This document shows positions 60,820 to 64,000 of a stretch of DNA of 64,000 bases, piece after piece. Numbering within the stretch: the stretch's first letter is position 1; each line of letters starts with the position of its first letter. The notes under the pieces were generated by a model. The model was not told where the DNA came from and did no database searches. It saw only the letters and a program-made list of their open reading frames with translations. Where the stretch lies: NCBI RefSeq assembly GCF_001027545.1, contig NZ_CP009498.1, forward strand, positions 496,001 to 560,000. The letters are read 5' to 3'. Source of the DNA: Endomicrobium proavitum. GTDB taxonomy: Bacteria > Elusimicrobiota > Endomicrobiia > Endomicrobiales > Endomicrobiaceae. Both the position numbers and the translations under genes were made by a program.

Positions 60820-61491
60820 ATGAATATTAAAGCTGTCAATTTAACAAAAATTTATAAAAAAAGAGACTCAAAAGACGTTCGCGTTTTGAGCGGTGTTAAT
60901 CTTAATATTAAATCCGGCGAAACAATAGCTTTTACAGGTCCTTCCGGCGCGGGAAAAAGCACGCTTATACACATTTTAGGACTTATGGACAGACCGTCTT
61001 CCGGTAAAGTTTTAATAGACGCAATTGATTGCTTTAAATCAAACGACGCCTACTTGTGCAAAATGAGAAAAGATAACATAGGTTTTATTTTTCAGTTTCA
61101 TTATCTTCTTTCTGATTTCACGGTTTTAGAAAATATTTTGCTTCCGGTGTGGAACATTAAAGAAACAAAAATAAAAGACGCGGAAAAAATTTTAAAAAAA
61201 GTCGGACTGTCGCACAGGGCGGCGCATTTTCCAAACGAACTTTCCGGCGGAGAACAGCAGCGCGCGGCTCTTGCCAGAGCGCTTATAAATAATCCGAAAA
61301 TTATTTTTGCCGACGAGCCTACGGGAAACCTTGACAGAGCCACGGGAAAAGAAATAGAAAAACTTTTGTTTGCCACAGTGTCTGAAACAAAAGCCACTTT
61401 AATTTTGGTAACCCACAACGATAAACTTGCGTTAAAAGCCGACAGAATAATAAAAATGAGAGACGGGAAGGTAACGACAATTAAAAATTAA
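60820..61491 (+). CDS. lolD: lipoprotein-releasing system ATPase
   Basis: This ATPase (223 residues) drives the adjacent permease. Walker A is GPSGAGKST near residue 40, the signature LSGGEQQRAALARAL and Walker B IIFADEPTGNLD, all in LolD/MacB style. The final codons overlap an AATTGAGAATT-type dispersed repeat. Confidence 0.93.
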   Translation: MNIKAVNLTKIYKKRDSKDVRVLSGVNLNIKSGETIAFTGPSGAGKSTLIHILGLMDRPSSGKVLIDAIDCFKSNDAYLCKMRKDNIGFIFQFHYLLSDFTVLENILLPVWNIKETKIKDAEKILKKVGLSHRAAHFPNELSGGEQQRAALARALINNPKIIFADEPTGNLDRATGKEIEKLLFATVSETKATLILVTHNDKLALKADRIIKMRDGKVTTIKN

Positions 61492-61513
61492 GAATTGAAA
61501 ATGGATAATTAAT
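61477..61513. repeat. AATTGAGAATT-family repeat copy over the lolD stop
   Basis: ACAATTAAAAATTAAGAATT followed by GAAAATGGATAATTAAT matches the inverse of the copy at 34008. It contains the lolD stop codon. Confidence 0.65.
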
Positions 61514-61566
61514 AAAATTTGCAGGTAACAGCATTGTCTCAATTGTATTTTAAAGGGGAAGATGAA

Positions 61567-62442
61567 ATGAAAATTTATCTTGACGGAAAATTAGTTGCAA
61601 AAGAAGACGCAAAAATTTCAGTTTTTGATCACGGTTTGCTCTACGGAGACGGAATTTTTGAAGGCATAAGAGCATATAACGGCAGAGTTTTCAGATTAAA
61701 AGAGCACCTTGACAGACTTTGGGCGTCTGCAAAAGCTATAAATCTTACAATTCCGTTAAGCAAAATTGATATGGAAAAAGCCGTCATTAAAACGCTTCTT
61801 GCAAACAAATTAACCGACGGTTACATAAGACTTTTAGTCACAAGAGGCTGCGGAGATTTAGGACTTGACCCGAGAAAATGCACGCAACCTCCGTCTGTTG
61901 TAATAATTACCGACGCTATTTCTTTGTACCCCGATAAACTTTATGAAGAAGGCATGGAAGTTATAACGGCGTCCACAAGAAGAAATCGTCCGGATACTTT
62001 AAGCCCTAACATAAAATCGTTGAATTATTTAAACAATATTCTTGCAAAAATGGAAGCTGTTCGCAGCGGCGTTATGGAAGCCATTATACTTAACTCCGAA
62101 GGTTACGTTGCAGAATGCACGGGCGATAACATATTTATCATTAAAGACGGAATTCTCTACACTCCTCCGGCTTCCGAGGGCGCCCTTATAGGCATAACCA
62201 GAGACGCGGTAATAGAGCTTGCAAAAAATAAACTTAAAATTCAGGTAAGAGAAGAAAAACTCACAATTTACAGCGTTTATAATTCCGATGAATGTTTCTT
62301 AACGGGCACTGCTGCGGAAATTATCCCTGTAGTAATTGCAGATTCAAGGGAAATAGGCTCGGGAAAACCCGGCAAGATAACCGTGAAATTAATTAAAGAG
62401 TTCAAAAATCTCGCAAGATCTACCGGTATTCCTATAAAATAA
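61567..62442 (+). CDS. ilvE: branched-chain amino acid aminotransferase, IlvE-type
   Basis: This fold-type IV PLP aminotransferase has 291 residues. The start has the family stretch VFDHGLLYGDGIFEGIRAYNG with its arginine. The PLP lysine lies in NIKSLNYLNN, and AECTGDNIFII and FLTGTAAEI follow. The length is on the small side but complete. GGGGAAG precedes the ATG at 61567. D-amino acid transaminase or 4-amino-4-deoxychorismate lyase are relatives, but the KSLNYLNN motif favours IlvE. Confidence 0.87.
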   Translation: MKIYLDGKLVAKEDAKISVFDHGLLYGDGIFEGIRAYNGRVFRLKEHLDRLWASAKAINLTIPLSKIDMEKAVIKTLLANKLTDGYIRLLVTRGCGDLGLDPRKCTQPPSVVIITDAISLYPDKLYEEGMEVITASTRRNRPDTLSPNIKSLNYLNNILAKMEAVRSGVMEAIILNSEGYVAECTGDNIFIIKDGILYTPPASEGALIGITRDAVIELAKNKLKIQVREEKLTIYSVYNSDECFLTGTAAEIIPVVIADSREIGSGKPGKITVKLIKEFKNLARSTGIPIK

Positions 62443-62565
62443 CGTTACTGTTTGCTTGCGGCGCAGGCAATAGGTAAACACTGCGCCGCCGGCAAATATC
62501 CGCCGATCATCCAATAAAATTCTTTCTAAAAACGTTTATATATTAAGCGGTTTTACGGCATAAAA

Positions 62566-64000
62566 ATGCGGAAACATCTAAAAAACATCATTCTAATATC
62601 CGCTGCTGCGGTTTTGTTGATAACGGCATATAACTTACGCAATATGCTGATAGTGCCTCATTTGATAAATTTTTTAAGCCGCTCCGCCGGACATGAAATA
62701 ACTTTAGAAAAAATTTATATTAATCCGCTTACGGCAAGCGTAGCATTTTCGGATATCAGCATAGATAATTCAATACACGCCGATTACGCGTCTTTTAGAA
62801 TAAACTTTTTCAGATTATTCGGGAATTTTAAAACCCCCGAAAAATATTTAAGCAAAATCCACGTTGATAGGCTTTCGCTGCCTTCAAATCTTTCTTTAAA
62901 AAATAAAACTGATTCTGCAGGCGCTGAAAACTCTCCAATTAAATTTTCCTTGCCGGAAAATACAATTAACCTATCCGTAGATAATTTAGTTTTGCAATCA
63001 AGCTCCGGATCTGTTTGTTTATCCGGCATAAATTTTTCGATAAACAATAAAAAAATAGAGGGGGAAGCCTCCTATTTTCTTTTAAACTCAACCGTAACTT
63101 TAAAATCTTTATTGCTTTTCTCTTCAACTGCCCAATATAATTTAAACTCGACGCTTTCTTCAAACGGGGAACTTACGGTATCGGCTAATTTTTTGGGAAC
63201 CGCTAACTCCGGACTCTCTGAAGTTTTTCAAAATATAAATATTCAAAAAATAGCTTACAAAGGTTTTGAAATATCAAATGCCGCTGGTTCGCTTTCGATA
63301 AAAAATAAAAAACTTAAAGCAAACATATCAGGCGAGTTCGGAAAAATTAATTTAACTTCTGAAAATTTATCGGAATTTTTGGTAAACGGCGAAACCGAAC
63401 TTGAAAAAATAAATAAAAATTTTTCCGCCAAAATCAACTACAACGGCTCTTATAAAAATTCAAAAAGCAGTATAAACGTTAAAATACAAAATCTGTCGGC
63501 ATATGGTTTTTTACTTGGAAACTATAATTTAACGGCTTCAACCGGCAAAGAAGGCAAATATGAGATTTATTGCGTTTACGGTCTGCGCGAGGCGGCGGCA
63601 TTTACTTATTTTAACGGCGGCTCTTACTCTTTAAAACTAATTCTTGACGGAGTTGTGTCGGGCGCGGCATCCGGAAATATTAAAGATGAAACTATTAAAG
63701 TAGATTTAAAAAATATTTCCGCAGCAAGACTTCCTGCCCTTCCTTTTATATGCAAAGACCCTTCGGGAGCCGTGTCTGTTTTAGGTTCTTTGGGTAAAAC
63801 CGATGGGAATATAGATGTTGATATAAGAAACTTTCAGGCAAAAAACATTAACAGAACAGACATTAAAGGGAAACTTTCAAAAAATAACGGTTTATATAAT
63901 GTCAACATCGTAAAAAGCGATAAGTCCGTGTTGTTTAACGGAACTTTTGAAAAAACAAAAGTTTTAAGTTTTGACTTTAATTTTTTAAACCTCAGCGTAT
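62566..64000 (+). CDS. TamB/AsmA-like translocation and assembly protein, 5' part
   Basis: This is the first 478 residues of a large protein that runs off the window with no stop codon. An N-terminal anchor helix (about residues 8-24) is followed by HLINFLSRSAGHEITLEKIYINPLTASVAFSDISID, the entry motif shared by TamB and AsmA-like bridge proteins. The remainder is repetitive beta strands with many Asn/Ser, as expected of a beta-taco lipid-transfer groove linking inner and outer membrane. No ribosome site is obvious before the ATG. Family confidence is moderate because the C-terminal DUF490 domain is outside. Confidence 0.78.
   Translation, partial: MRKHLKNIILISAAAVLLITAYNLRNMLIVPHLINFLSRSAGHEITLEKIYINPLTASVAFSDISIDNSIHADYASFRINFFRLFGNFKTPEKYLSKIHVDRLSLPSNLSLKNKTDSAGAENSPIKFSLPENTINLSVDNLVLQSSSGSVCLSGINFSINNKKIEGEASYFLLNSTVTLKSLLLFSSTAQYNLNSTLSSNGELTVSANFLGTANSGLSEVFQNINIQKIAYKGFEISNAAGSLSIKNKKLKANISGEFGKINLTSENLSEFLVNGETELEKINKNFSAKINYNGSYKNSKSSINVKIQNLSAYGFLLGNYNLTASTGKEGKYEIYCVYGLREAAAFTYFNGGSYSLKLILDGVVSGAASGNIKDETIKVDLKNISAARLPALPFICKDPSGAVSVLGSLGKTDGNIDVDIRNFQAKNINRTDIKGKLSKNNGLYNVNIVKSDKSVLFNGTFEKTKVLSFDFNFLNLSV

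Overview
The window is one continuous, gene-dense stretch of an AT-rich bacterial chromosome. Genes lie almost entirely on the + strand; the minus-strand exceptions are three genes at 15.6-19.6 kb and single genes at 34.2 and 56.6 kb. The organism is a diderm: the window encodes LptD, LolC/LolD, a TamB-like protein, a TonB-dependent receptor, PorV-type barrels and the Kdo isomerase KdsD. The gene content and protein style (two-subunit glycine decarboxylase, PorV-family barrels, a Tad locus, AAA/AAT-rich codons) would fit an Elusimicrobiota/Endomicrobium-like anaerobe. That placement is inference, and no rRNA is present to test it. No phage, transposase, CRISPR array or resistance island was seen.

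Layout. 0-4.4 kb: luxS (reading frame open to the left edge) and glycine cleavage genes gcvH, gcvPA and gcvPB, with an unrelated membrane protein gene between the two P subunits. 4.4-7.5 kb: a carbohydrate ABC importer (lipoprotein plus two permeases, no ATPase). 7.6-9.8 kb: a GGQ ribosome-rescue factor, RadC, and a glutaredoxin gene overlapping a ferredoxin-thioredoxin reductase/double rubredoxin fusion. 9.8-15.6 kb: a corrinoid salvage block made of cobalamin riboswitch, cobO, btuF-btuC-btuD, a second cobalamin riboswitch and a btuB-like receptor. 15.6-19.6 kb (minus): a GT9, a DPM1-like GT2 and a GT39/PAP2 fusion, apparently a lipid-linked sugar envelope pathway.

19.7-24.9 kb: tRNA-fMet, a YhcH-family protein, a PorV-like protein, a P-loop kinase, an HI0933 flavoprotein, and an outer-membrane barrel gene preceded by a (CAGA)12 microsatellite. 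25-34.1 kb: a GH94-type phosphorylase, rfbC, tRNAs Cys, Val, Pro and Arg, a class III decarboxylase, a DksA-like protein, MscS, PanD, a sigma-70 factor and Apt. 34.2-41.7 kb: an ABC-F protein and a histidine cluster hisD-B-H-A-F-I with a divergent trpF-like gene. 41.8-48.9 kb: kdsD, accD, folC, a ROK kinase, lptD and rfbB. 49-55.2 kb: a Tad pilus locus (tadE, a 57-residue Flp pilin, a barrel protein, cpaB, a CpaE-like/CpaF fusion, tadB, tadC). 55.2-64 kb: another PorV/FadL-like protein, an orphan PAS sensor, DUF192, lysS, lolC, lolD, an ilvE-type aminotransferase and the start of a tamB-like gene cut by the right edge.

Intergenic DNA carries several families of short palindromic repeats, three of which supply the last codons of neighbouring genes. 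Sigma-70 promoters with near-consensus -35/-10 boxes are easy to see, and at hisD the -10 box sits so close to the ATG that the mRNA is probably leaderless. The strongest candidates for something undescribed are the glutaredoxin/FTR/double-rubredoxin cassette, the CpaE-CpaF fusion in a Tad locus with no visible secretin, the GT39-PAP2 fusion, the microsatellite-leader-terminator arrangement before an outer-membrane gene, and the structured palindrome at 10.78-10.87 kb.
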